The notes beneath the pieces are model-generated. The model was not told the origin of the DNA and did no database searches. It saw only the letters and a program-made list of their open reading frames with translations. This document shows positions 43,804 to 52,888 of a stretch of DNA of 64,000 bases, piece after piece. Location: NCBI GenBank assembly GCA_963710355.1, contig CAVPZU010000001.1, positions 620,001 through 684,000 of the forward strand. Direction: 5' to 3'. The stretch's first letter is position 1. Every line of letters begins with the position of its first letter. This DNA is from Fen-1359 sp963710355 (GTDB lineage: Bacteria; Planctomycetota; Phycisphaerae; Sedimentisphaerales; Anaerobacaceae). The position numbers were made by a program, and so were the translations under genes.

Positions 43804-43912
43804 AAAATATCCGATTTGCTTATGGAATTGTTTGCATCAATACAGGTCCGCCTACTTTGGGGCTGCATCGGAAGCAAAACAAGACCTCTTCTGCGGAATC
43901 CACAGGGTAATC

Positions 43913-46264
43913 TTATTGTGGGTCAATCTCGTTAAAGGGCAGCAGGAACCCTAGCGTAGTTTGCGACTTGTTTCTTTTCTCGCCGTAGTGCTTTGCGTGA
44001 TAGCCGTAGCCATAGCGATAATAACCTGCGTCAGACTGGACGTTACTAAGCACCATGCCAAGCAATCTAACATTTACCTGGTGAATTTTTTCTTTTGCAT
44101 CTTCGAGGTCCTTGGCGGTTGTGCGGCCTGCAAAACTCGTCAAAATTACCGCGTCAGCCATTTTCGCCCACAGCAGGGCATCTGGGAAGGCAAGCAGCGG
44201 AGGGGTATCGATAATCACGTGGTCGTATATTTGGGCGAACTCGCGCACAGAGAGGGCAAGGTTTGGCAAAGCCAATAATTGCAGAGGATTGAGTCCGTTG
44301 ACGAAATCTGCAGCCAGCACATCCAAACCATTTGATGAGACCTTACAAATAACCTGGCTAAGCGGGATTCCAGAAAGAATACCCTGTAAACCCCTGGACC
44401 CGTTGGGCAGGTTCAGGAGATGAGCAACATCCGGTTTTCTCAAATCTCCATCTATCAAAAGAACTTTTTTGCCTGACTTTGCAATGCTCGCAGCCAAATT
44501 AATCGCGAAAGTCGTTTTTCCTTCGCTCCTGCCAGGGCTTGTGACAACCAGCCCCTTTGGTATTTTACCGTCGTCGAGCAGGCCCAGATTTGCCCAGATA
44601 GTTTGGTAATCCTGCTCAATCTGCTGAGGCAAAAGTGCAGGCTTAATTTCTCGCTGACTGGTTGTGGTCCCGATTACTCTTACGCCAATGCGATTGACGA
44701 CTTCTTCAGGCGTATACAAACGCTTGTCCGCCTTGTCCCGCAGAAAGGCCAGCAGTATTCCGCAAAATGCCGCGCCAAAAAACAGCGCCAGGGTGTATTT
44801 AACCCGCTTATCTCCGATAGAAGCAATATCTGCATAATAAGCAACAGAAATTCGTGCAGGCCGTTTTAGATCCATTTCCAACTCTTCAATCCCTTTGAGA
44901 ACCCTCTTTAGATTGTCCTGGTCCATCGCAATTTGAAAATCGACGTCTTGGATATCTAACTGCTTCAAACCCAGATTTACGGTTTGATTGCTTTCCACAC
45001 CCAGTTTTGCCTTTACCTCCGCAATTCTCTCTTCGAGGCGCTTTTCAAATGCCTTCTTTGCCTCCAGTTCGGCCCTGTCCATTAAGAAGAGGTTCTCGGA
45101 CACTTTCTGTTTGCCGGCGTTCTTTTGAACTTTAGCAACCGTGCCATCAAATTGCTCACCAACCTGACGACGCTGCTCATCGAGGCGCGACTTGTATGTG
45201 TCATAAAGCTCCTGTTTTTGCTTCAGATCCGGGTTCTCGGGCGCCAGCGTCAGTCTGGCCATAAGCAGATTCAGCTCCAGCTGGTCCAAATTTCTGGTTA
45301 AGGTTTGAACTGTCGGATCGGAATTTATATACTTGGTGCGCATTTCCAAAAGCCTGCCAGCCGAGTCAGCATCTTCATTAGGCTCTTCTTTGGCATTTTC
45401 TTTCGCAATCATCTCCTCGGACAGCTTTATCTTGATTTCAAGTCTGATTCTATCCGCCTCTACCCTGGTTAGTTCACTGGCCAAAACAGAAATTTGCTCC
45501 GGCAATGTGATATCCTTCTGACCACCCGAGGCAGTAGTAACATATTCCTGCACCGACCGGAGCTGCTGACGCTCCCCTTTAATCTTTTCCTCAAGCTCCT
45601 TCTGATATTTTTTCAACTGTTCAAGTCGAACAGCATCATCCTGCATTTCAATGGAACTTTGTACCGCCGTATAATTATTGATAAAGGCGTTGACTATTTG
45701 TTCGGCTTCCTTGGGATTTTTGCTTTTCACTGTGATTGTTATCAACTCTGTTCGACGAGCCGGCTCGACCGTAATGACTCCATCATTGATTGCCAGTTTT
45801 AATAACACTACAGGGTCTTGTTGTGTCGGAACGTTGTCTATTTTGCTTTTTATCCTTTCTATAAAGCGGTTGCTTAGTTCCTGAAAGAAAAGCAGATTCT
45901 TGTTTGCCAGGTCGTCTGCTACCCTCTGTATGACCCGGTCGCTGGCAATAAGCGCTGCCTGAGTATTCACAAAGCTTTCATAGTTGGATATCTCTCCTTT
46001 GTCTGTTTCGCCTGTTACGATATTGCGCAGAATTGGCGCAACGCGTATGGCGCCGGTGACATCATACACCGGTTTGATTGCCAGCCAAACAAGCGGTAAG
46101 CCGACGACAGACATCGCCAGAAAGACAAGAACTACGATGTACCAGCGGCGCAAGATACCTTTAATCATCTCGGTCGTGCCAACACTTTCCGCTTCAGTTG
46201 GCGATTCAAAAATAACCGGCCTTTGTTCAATCAACTCGCCATCGAATTTCTGTAAGTCATTCAT
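43913..46264 (-). CDS. Wzc-like chain-length protein with BY-type tyrosine kinase
   Basis: 783 residues. N-terminal Wzz domain with first membrane helix near 40-60 (WYIVVLVFLAMSVVGLPLVW), a long periplasmic coiled coil (about 200-480), second helix near 505 (YTLALFFGAAFCGILLAFLR), then the kinase: Walker A in SPGRSEGKTTFAINLA, Walker A' KVLLIDGDLRKPD, Walker B HVIIDTPPLL. The tyrosine cluster YYRYGYGYHAKHY is close to the C-terminus. It sets polymer length and couples to the Wza-like pore. No matching phosphatase gene is present in the window. Confidence 0.92.
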   Translation of the reverse strand: MNDLQKFDGELIEQRPVIFESPTEAESVGTTEMIKGILRRWYIVVLVFLAMSVVGLPLVWLAIKPVYDVTGAIRVAPILRNIVTGETDKGEISNYESFVNTQAALIASDRVIQRVADDLANKNLLFFQELSNRFIERIKSKIDNVPTQQDPVVLLKLAINDGVITVEPARRTELITITVKSKNPKEAEQIVNAFINNYTAVQSSIEMQDDAVRLEQLKKYQKELEEKIKGERQQLRSVQEYVTTASGGQKDITLPEQISVLASELTRVEADRIRLEIKIKLSEEMIAKENAKEEPNEDADSAGRLLEMRTKYINSDPTVQTLTRNLDQLELNLLMARLTLAPENPDLKQKQELYDTYKSRLDEQRRQVGEQFDGTVAKVQKNAGKQKVSENLFLMDRAELEAKKAFEKRLEERIAEVKAKLGVESNQTVNLGLKQLDIQDVDFQIAMDQDNLKRVLKGIEELEMDLKRPARISVAYYADIASIGDKRVKYTLALFFGAAFCGILLAFLRDKADKRLYTPEEVVNRIGVRVIGTTTSQREIKPALLPQQIEQDYQTIWANLGLLDDGKIPKGLVVTSPGRSEGKTTFAINLAASIAKSGKKVLLIDGDLRKPDVAHLLNLPNGSRGLQGILSGIPLSQVICKVSSNGLDVLAADFVNGLNPLQLLALPNLALSVREFAQIYDHVIIDTPPLLAFPDALLWAKMADAVILTSFAGRTTAKDLEDAKEKIHQVNVRLLGMVLSNVQSDAGYYRYGYGYHAKHYGEKRNKSQTTLGFLLPFNEIDPQ

Positions 46265-46297
46265 TGTTAAATTCCTCTGATAATTTGGTTTTGCTAA

Positions 46298-47377
46298 TCA
46301 CTTTCTTTTCACCACCACTAAATCTTTTTTTTCAGGAGGCACTGTCAGCGCTGACAGAAGCTGCAATTCAGCCACCACTGCTCCCAAGGCCAGCGGCATC
46401 ATTGCATATCCTCCGAAATCGTGAAATATTTGCTCCCATCGATCGCCGCTAACCATTGTGAAGGCAACCGCTGTAATAGCCAGACGTATTGTGTTACAGA
46501 GCAAAGCTATCGGCAGACACGAAACCAGAATAACCAATTTCTCCCACCATTTGCGTTTGACCAGCAGAACAACCCAGGCACCTATCACAAAAAATGCGGT
46601 TATCATTCTCAGGCCATTGCAAGCCTCAGCGACCGCAACGCTTGACTGACCTATATTGATGATGTTGCCTTCCTGAACAACCTCATAACCAACCGATTCG
46701 AGGCAGAATACCGCAGAAGAAGTAGCCCACCGTTGAAGAGGCAGGGCAATTGCAGCCTGAACGCGGTTTGGCCACGGCAGCATCAGGCATAGAAACAGCA
46801 ACACCGTTGAAACCTTCTTGAAAAACTTCCAGCCGCAGATAAGTAATATGACAGCGGCAATACTCAGGACGATAGACAATCTTTCCAGAGAACCATACAT
46901 AAAGAAAAGGCCGAAGAACCTGACAGCCTGAGCAAAAAGAAAAGCAACTATTCCCCACATAGACGGCCTTATGGGACACTGTGCAATTTCTTTTCGTCTC
47001 GACCACAAAACATACAAGGCCAAAAGGGGAACCAGCATGCCGGATGAATATTCATCGCTCCTTCTCCAAACATTCCAAAGGTCTTCTATGCCGGAACGGT
47101 AAGACCAGAAAAAGACAAGTAAAAGAATAATGACTGCAATTACGTTTAAAGCATTACCTGTGCGCTGTCGTACCGAATTCGGGACCAGTTTATCCAAACG
47201 TTCCCACTGCTTCTGCAGGACGGTGCTAATTCCAATCACACTCTTTCTGGTAAGTTCATATCCCGCAGCAAAGGAAGTTCGCAACAATCCTCTCGGCCGC
47301 GAAGAAACGGCCTGTTCTTCAAAAATGGTATCGCGTCGCAAAAACGCACCGCTGTCAATCACACAGTTTCTAACCAA
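46298..47377 (-). CDS. Exosortase domain, C-terminal half of a nucleotidyltransferase-exosortase fusion
   Basis: Open piece of 359 residues. Residues 1-30 (VRNCVIDSGAFLRRDTIFEE) are the end of the beta-helix of the upstream nucleotidyltransferase; a linker follows, and from about 75 on an exosortase/EpsH domain with eight or so membrane helices. Catalytic residues are all present: C253 in AVAEACNGLRM, R298 in LCNTIRLAITA and H319 in IFHDFGGYAMMP. Exosortase recognises PEP-CTERM tails and cleaves them during export. The join to the nucleotidyltransferase lies near 47451: GCAATCG where GCAAATCG gives GANRYIGANSAIVNSIIW in frame. No DUF3485 (EpsI) partner is seen. Substrates are the three PEP-CTERM proteins at 33.9-36.3 kb. 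Confidence 0.85.
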   Translation of the reverse strand: MVRNCVIDSGAFLRRDTIFEEQAVSSRPRGLLRTSFAAGYELTRKSVIGISTVLQKQWERLDKLVPNSVRQRTGNALNVIAVIILLLVFFWSYRSGIEDLWNVWRRSDEYSSGMLVPLLALYVLWSRRKEIAQCPIRPSMWGIVAFLFAQAVRFFGLFFMYGSLERLSIVLSIAAVILLICGWKFFKKVSTVLLFLCLMLPWPNRVQAAIALPLQRWATSSAVFCLESVGYEVVQEGNIINIGQSSVAVAEACNGLRMITAFFVIGAWVVLLVKRKWWEKLVILVSCLPIALLCNTIRLAITAVAFTMVSGDRWEQIFHDFGGYAMMPLALGAVVAELQLLSALTVPPEKKDLVVVKRK

Positions 47378-47421
47378 ACAGTTCTCTGCAATTTTGGCAT
47401 CGTCCCAAATGATGCTGTTGA

Positions 47422-48275
47422 CTATGGCACTATTGGCGCCAATGTAACGATTGCGCCGATGATAGTCGGGCCTGTGATAACTGCTCCTTGGGATATTGAT
47501 GCCCCATCCAAGATGGCGATATGCCCGCAGAGCCGTGCGGTGAGGTTGATACTTACATCAGCGCCTTTCCAAATTGTCCGGCTATGATTGTGTTCTGTAA
47601 GATTTAAGCTTCCTGCTGGGTTTGTTGTCTGCTGCAGGAAATTACCGACAGCAGATAAATATCCCCGCCAATCTTGAAAATTTCCAGCATCTTTTGGAAG
47701 AGTAACTGCTTGAACCATTTTACCGACGCCAACCATAGCAGGAATAAGTCCTTGTTTGATATCAAAGTATCCATCGGCAGGTACATACTGGAGAGTGCAC
47801 GGTCGCAAACATAGATATCGGCAGGGTTGCCAATTCGCAGGTTTCCATTCTGGCTGGGATTAAAAAATACTGTCAAATGGGATTGGCCTTTATTGTGAGC
47901 CTGCAGCAAAAAATCAATGTCAGGCGGCGAAACAACGGCAGCAGAAAATATAATAAATAATCGTCCGTCTTCGTCTTCGGCAGCCTTGCGAATACATCCA
48001 GCCGTTCCCATAGGCAATGGTTCATCAAGAAATTTCAGCTTCAGATTGTAATTACTGTTCAAATGACTTAATTTTTGACGTAGCAAATCGTCGCCATTAG
48101 AAAATAGAGCCGCTTCGGTTACTCCCTGTCTTGCCAGATGTTCAAGAAGCCGCTGCAAAACAGCTTCCTCTCCAACCGGCCACAAGGCTGCCGGTAATTG
48201 CGATTCCCGGGAACATCTGCCCAAATTACGCCCACCGGCGAGTATAATAGCTATGACTGACTTATCTCTAATCAT
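47422..48275 (-). CDS. Sugar-nucleotidyltransferase/left-handed beta-helix half of the exosortase fusion
   Basis: Starts at ATG 48275 with VIAIILAGG, a nucleotidyltransferase signature, but the usual GxGTRLxPLT is degenerate here (RNLGRCSRESQLPAALWPV). LLEHLARQGVTEAALFSNGD and DEPLPMGTAGCIRKAAEDED follow, as in mannose-1-phosphate guanylyltransferase-like proteins. The frame breaks near 47777 (GG on the plus strand where GGG gives YLPDGYFDIKQGLIPAM). Then comes a hexapeptide beta-helix: ADVSINLTARLCGHIAILDG, QGAVITGPTIIG. The downstream frame joins the exosortase piece. Enzyme activity is doubtful because the phosphate loop is altered. It begins directly at the end of the PssE-like gene. Confidence 0.75.
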
Positions 48276-48776
48276 TCACTTCCCACGAGCCATCGAAATC
48301 TGCAAATTATTAATAAAACAACGGATTCTGTCCGCCACAGCAGCGGGGTTAGCCATTCTTTGTCGAGGCACAAAGCACATAAGTTTTCGAACACCTTCCT
48401 GTAACCCATTCGTATCATATGCAACTAAAACATAGCCACACTCCTCAAACTTCTTCGCAATTGCCACTTGGTGGTCATTTACAACTTCATTGTGCTTTTT
48501 ACACCTTGGCATTACAAGCAATGGCCTGTTATACTCCAATGCTATTGTTATAATACCCATACCGGCGTGACTTATCAGATATGTTGAATTCCTGACATAA
48601 TCGTCAAATTGTTCTTTTTGCAGAAGCTCCACATAGTCAAAATTGCGCGGCTTGTAATGACTTTTACCTATCTGCGCGTATACTTGGTCTTTAATGAAAC
48701 CTCTCTCAACCGCTTCATCTACTGCTTTTACTAGGCGGTCAAAGGGAAATTGTGTTCCTACTGTCAAAAAAATCAT
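48276..48776 (-). CDS. PssE/Alg13-like glycosyltransferase subunit
   Basis: 166 residues, a GT28 C-terminal-like domain. Motifs: IFLTVGTQFPFDRLVKAVDE, the UDP-sugar binding stretch LISHAGMGIITIALEYNRPL, VMPRCKKHNEVVNDHQVAIA. Together with the PssD/Alg14-like protein next door it forms a two-part glycosyltransferase; this part binds the nucleotide sugar. Start overlaps the partner's stop by four bases. Confidence 0.9.
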   Translation of the reverse strand: MIFLTVGTQFPFDRLVKAVDEAVERGFIKDQVYAQIGKSHYKPRNFDYVELLQKEQFDDYVRNSTYLISHAGMGIITIALEYNRPLLVMPRCKKHNEVVNDHQVAIAKKFEECGYVLVAYDTNGLQEGVRKLMCFVPRQRMANPAAVADRIRCFINNLQISMARGK

Positions 48777-49234
48777 ACAATCTCCCCAACATATTCCACG
48801 TTCTTATATTTTTCAACAAGCTCCGGCCACTGGACAAGGAATAAATCTGCAATGTGTCTTACCATTCGGCCCGATAATGATATCTGGTCCACATTGGTAA
48901 TGCTATCAATCCAGACTATCTTTGCACCCAATAATTTACCGAGAAAGCAAACGATGCAACCAACTGCAGCACCCGTGCTGATCACAACATCGGGCCTTTC
49001 ACGAAGAATCACTCTCATACACTTAAAAAGCACCACAATCACTCGAACAAGATGCTCCCGATTGCACTCCCCAACCACATAAACCCTTGCTTGCTTTTCT
49101 TGTACTGACCAAATGGAACTCAGGGTTGTCATGTAAAAGGTCTGACGTCCCTCCCAACTTTCCGCCAACTTCAGCAATTGACTCATATGCCCCCCTGCTG
49201 ACGCAGCCACGCAAATCTTTAATTTTCTCTGCAT
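48773..49234 (-). CDS. PssD/Alg14-like glycosyltransferase subunit
   Basis: 153 residues. VAASAGGHMSQLLKLAESWE at the N-terminus and DVVISTGAAVGCIVCFLGKL, IVWIDSITNVDQISLSGRMV are the Alg14 marks. It anchors the partner PssE-like subunit and binds the lipid acceptor. Overlaps pssE and lies one base from capA's stop, so translation is coupled. Confidence 0.9.
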   Translation of the reverse strand: MQRKLKICVAASAGGHMSQLLKLAESWEGRQTFYMTTLSSIWSVQEKQARVYVVGECNREHLVRVIVVLFKCMRVILRERPDVVISTGAAVGCIVCFLGKLLGAKIVWIDSITNVDQISLSGRMVRHIADLFLVQWPELVEKYKNVEYVGEIV

Positions 49235-49235
49235 T

Positions 49236-50324
49236 TTACCAAATTCCCAACCGTCTTTGGACCGGTCGCCAAAGAATCTGAGGCAAGTAAATCGGCCTGT
49301 ATCGAAATGACCTCTGTATAATATTCAACCATAACCTACGTCTGAATTTAGTCTCTAACGTTTTCAACTCCAATAGGTATTTTTTTGCATAGTCTTCCTT
49401 ATCGGGAATTCCTTGCCGAGCAAGATTACATCTTCGTATTATCTCCCTATCGAGTTCATCTTTTCTTTCGCCATTGGCAATTATGGGTCGAAAACCTTTA
49501 CTTCGGACTATGGGTATCGCTTCCCACTTTTTGATACTTCTTCCTGCTATTGTTACGCCGAGTATGATTGACCAGCCGGCTGCTTCCAAATCACCGTCAA
49601 AAATGAAGTTGCCTAAGCTGTATGCTACCAGTAAATCACCAAGTGTATCAATACCTTGGACTACATGAGGATGATGTCCAACAACCAGAGATGCGCCAGC
49701 ATCCACCAATTCACGAGCCATTTGCCTTTGTCGAAGGCTCGGACGGTCAATCCATTCATCCCCCCAATGAACTGAAACTATAACCAGTCTACCCATGCTC
49801 GCTTGCTCTTTGACTGCTTGAACTACGTCCTCCATACTGTTGTTAAAAGCATATTTACCATCGTGGAAGCACGCTCCTATTATAGCAATGGGTTGGTCAC
49901 CGAATCGCAGGTGGAGAGGTTCGATTCCGGGCTGGAAACGGCTGTTTTTGCCTGCGCCGACTGTTCTTATCCCGGCGTTTTCCAATTGCCGGACTGTGTC
50001 CACCGCAGCTTCAAGGCCTTGCTCAAGGATGTGATTGTTGGCGACGTGGGCGACTGTTACTCCCCATTTGGCCAGATACTTGGCTGTTTCCGGTCGGCCT
50101 CGCATGTGAAGGGTGCGCAAGATATTTTCTTTGCGACCAATATCTGATAAAACACACTCCATGTTGCAAATCACTATATCGTGTGAGGAAAAAATATTAA
50201 TGATTTCAGGGGATAGAAAATCGCTGCCGTATTTATCCAGGCTGGATGCGACGCCATAGCCCAGCAGGTTAAACGAGTCCCCACACATCGTATCGCCAAC
50301 GCAAGCTATCTTTAACTCACTCAT
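49236..50324 (-). CDS. CapA-family (PGA_cap) metallophosphatase-like protein
   Basis: 362 residues. Calcineurin-like fold of the CapA type: CVGDTMCGDSFNLLG at the N-terminus, HVANNHILEQGLEAAVDTVR, SVHWGDEWIDRP, VVGHHPHVVQGIDTLGDLLV and YSLGNFIFDGD. Known members assist poly-gamma-glutamate capsule synthesis; many others in polysaccharide loci act on unknown phosphorylated compounds. No signal peptide is seen, so it is cytosolic. It overlaps the preceding glycosyltransferase by four bases. Confidence 0.88.
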   Translation of the reverse strand: MSELKIACVGDTMCGDSFNLLGYGVASSLDKYGSDFLSPEIINIFSSHDIVICNMECVLSDIGRKENILRTLHMRGRPETAKYLAKWGVTVAHVANNHILEQGLEAAVDTVRQLENAGIRTVGAGKNSRFQPGIEPLHLRFGDQPIAIIGACFHDGKYAFNNSMEDVVQAVKEQASMGRLVIVSVHWGDEWIDRPSLRQRQMARELVDAGASLVVGHHPHVVQGIDTLGDLLVAYSLGNFIFDGDLEAAGWSIILGVTIAGRSIKKWEAIPIVRSKGFRPIIANGERKDELDREIIRRCNLARQGIPDKEDYAKKYLLELKTLETKFRRRLWLNIIQRSFRYRPIYLPQILWRPVQRRLGIW

Positions 50325-51545
50325 CGGTTAATTTCCCCGAGCGATTGGCTGTTGAGGTGGAACCTGCCACTTTGTTTGGTTGTTATTACGTTCTCAATCA
50401 ATTCCGATATTTTTTCTACATGCTTATCCCAGCTATGGTTTTTTGCAATTTCGATTCGTTTGCTGGCCCCGTTCTGGGGTATCGTTTTGTAATTCCCAGC
50501 GAATTGCCTCGGCAAACCGCTCCTTACTGTGTGCGATGCTAATAATGTCAGAATACTGCTTCGCTTCCTCGATGGGCACTGAGACAATTGGTTTGCCCGA
50601 CGCCATGTATTCAAACATCTTTAGTGGATTGCAGCATCTTATCCACTCACTCATCTTCCATTGCAGCAAACATACGTCGAAACTGGCACACAACTGCGGA
50701 ATCTTCTCATAAGGCAGGCGGCCTAAAAAATATACGTTATCCAGTCGTTTCAATCCCGAGTAATCACCGCCGGTAATCTGTCCTGCAAAAACAAAAGACA
50801 CATTTCGCAGCCGCTTTGCACAATACTCCAGCAGCTCAATATCATTATAAGCGGTTAATGTTCCAAAATATCCCGCAATCGGTTTGGGAACATTCGCCAG
50901 TTCTTTCAGCCACTGGCCTTTATGTGCGGCTTCTTGGAATAGCTCAAAGTCCACCCCGTGTGGTATGTAAAACACATTGTCCCGCCGCGTCTGTTTTCTG
51001 GTGCATAGCTCTTTAGAAACGCAGATTACCAAGTCGCTTTCATCGCAAATTTGCTTTTCGCTCTGGTGTTGCAACTGGCGATTAGTTGTGTATGAATCAT
51101 CGACGAACAGGTCAGAGACATGATAGAGTTTTAGTGAAGGGTTAAGCCAGCTTATCATAGCGGCTGCACGAACGTTCTCCAACCAGAGCAGTGGTTTTGA
51201 TATTCCTAAGAAATAACAAATTGTTTTAAGCTGCAGTTTAAGCAAAAGATTATTCATAGCATCTATCCAACTCTTGCCTTGTATTGGAAGAAAAATGGGA
51301 CTGAATACGTAAAGGTTTTTTTGCGGATGCCGCAGATATTTTGTAAGACTTTTGAGCTTTCGGGTGATGCGGACACCAAGCCCTTTTTTCCTTTTTACGC
51401 CAGCCAATATGTCCGAGCTAAAAGGATTGACGTATAGAACCTTGTTCTTCTCAGCCAACCTCTTCATAATGTGGGTTGTGCAACTAGGGTTCATTCCCCA
51501 CCAGTCGCTTGGTGCAAAACAAATTATGTTACGTTTGCAAATCAC
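50321..51545 (-). CDS. Glycosyltransferase family 4-like, one frameshift
   Basis: About 407 residues after repair. Start GTG 51545 or TTG 51551, near a GGAG; the open frame upstream to 51635 overlaps the previous gene. Family features: ICFAPSDWWGMNPSCTTHIM at the N-terminus, PHGVDFELFQEAAH, VPKPIAGYFGTLTAYNDIEL, CLLQWKMSEWIRCCNPLKMF, EYMASGKPIVSVPI. The frame breaks near 50468: four C (plus strand) where three give PERASKRIEIAKNHSWDKHV. Pieces: 50433-51545 and 50321-50614. It transfers an unknown sugar from a nucleotide donor in the cytosol. Confidence 0.82.
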
Positions 51546-51628
51546 GACCAACCGCTTCTCCAATAAGTAAAACAACAGGTCTGATTTTTCCGCTTGATGT
51601 CCGCTGCACAGCTTTGACTTGTTTGAAA

Positions 51629-52888
51629 TCAACACTCAGACTCGCTCGGAAGATGTTGGGCAATAAGCTTTTCAAAATCCTCTAAATCCTTCGTCGAAAA
51701 TTTTTCACCCGGTACATACTCAACCGTCATATGATTTAATTTGTCCTGGATTACTTGGCTCTCGGCTATATGGTCAGTACCATAAAGTAAATGAGTCAGT
51801 ATTGCCGAACCAAACTCCCTGCCAGATGGTGTCCTTACTATATCCCCTTCACGTCCAATCACAGATTTAATCACTTGAAAAGCCCTGCCGCAGGGACAAT
51901 CATTATTTGACCTAACCACAATATCCCCTGTATCGTACCTGATAAGCGGCATGGCCATATTCCAGAACCCTGTTGAAATTATCTTACACTTATCGCTACT
52001 GGAATTGTCGATGGGCATCAACTCAGTCAGACCATATTCAGGTATCACATGATAACAACTGTGTTCGCAGGTATGGATATAGCATACACGCTCGGCACCG
52101 CCATAGAAATCAAATACTTTGCAACCAAACGCTTTCCCTATTGTCTGACTCATGGACTCAGTTAATATCTCAGATGACGTTAACGCAGACTTTAGCTTAA
52201 CCTCGATACCTGAATCCAAACAAGTTCGTGCAAGAAAATAAACTGCTGACGGATACCCGACAATAGCTTTAACTTTGTATCGCTTCATTATCAGTGCATA
52301 GTCTTTTGCTGTATTTCGCGACAAATGATATGTTGAAAATATTAGTTCTTTCATAAATGGGTCATATACGTATAATTGCCCCTCCTGTTTATCAGGCGGA
52401 ACTATCAGCCTGCCCGTAAGAAAGGCACATTTATCCGACAAACTGATTCCAGCCCAATCCCACTGTCTCCTCACAAACGCATGCTCGTTTCCTATAGAGA
52501 ACAAGTCCCTCCAGATTCTCATAGGCGTACCAGTGGTTCCTCCCGTATAAGCAGTTCGTACCAGAAACTTGGGGTATTTGGTCGAGATAATTGAGTCTCC
52601 GGCGAGCAACACGTCTTTTTTGGTCAGGATTGGGAACTGTTTTATGTCTTCCAACGTCTTTATGCTATCAGGAGTTATGCTGCGCTCGTCCATTAGTTTT
52701 CGGTAATACGGCACAGTATTATAGCAGTGCGAAACAAGCCGTTTAAGCATTTTTAACTGCAGCGTTTCAAGTTCTTGCTCGCTCCACCATTGCGTTTTTA
52801 CCAGTTGTTTCCGCCTGAACCAGAACGGCCCGGTAAAGCGCTTGACGAACAGATTAACCGCACCTTTAGTCAATATTTTTATGTTCAT
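51629..52888 (-). CDS. CapK/PaaK-like adenylate-forming enzyme
   Basis: 419 residues. Phenylacetate-CoA ligase-like: TAYTGGTTGTPMRIWRD (P-loop type motif), YPSAVYFLARTCLDSG, DFYGGAERVCYIH, YDTGDIVVRSNNDCPCGRAF (with Cys-x-Cys). In polysaccharide loci such CapK-like proteins probably activate an acid that is then linked to the polymer. Substrate unknown. It overlaps the glycosyltransferase upstream by four bases. Confidence 0.85.
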   Translation of the reverse strand: MNIKILTKGAVNLFVKRFTGPFWFRRKQLVKTQWWSEQELETLQLKMLKRLVSHCYNTVPYYRKLMDERSITPDSIKTLEDIKQFPILTKKDVLLAGDSIISTKYPKFLVRTAYTGGTTGTPMRIWRDLFSIGNEHAFVRRQWDWAGISLSDKCAFLTGRLIVPPDKQEGQLYVYDPFMKELIFSTYHLSRNTAKDYALIMKRYKVKAIVGYPSAVYFLARTCLDSGIEVKLKSALTSSEILTESMSQTIGKAFGCKVFDFYGGAERVCYIHTCEHSCYHVIPEYGLTELMPIDNSSSDKCKIISTGFWNMAMPLIRYDTGDIVVRSNNDCPCGRAFQVIKSVIGREGDIVRTPSGREFGSAILTHLLYGTDHIAESQVIQDKLNHMTVEYVPGEKFSTKDLEDFEKLIAQHLPSESEC

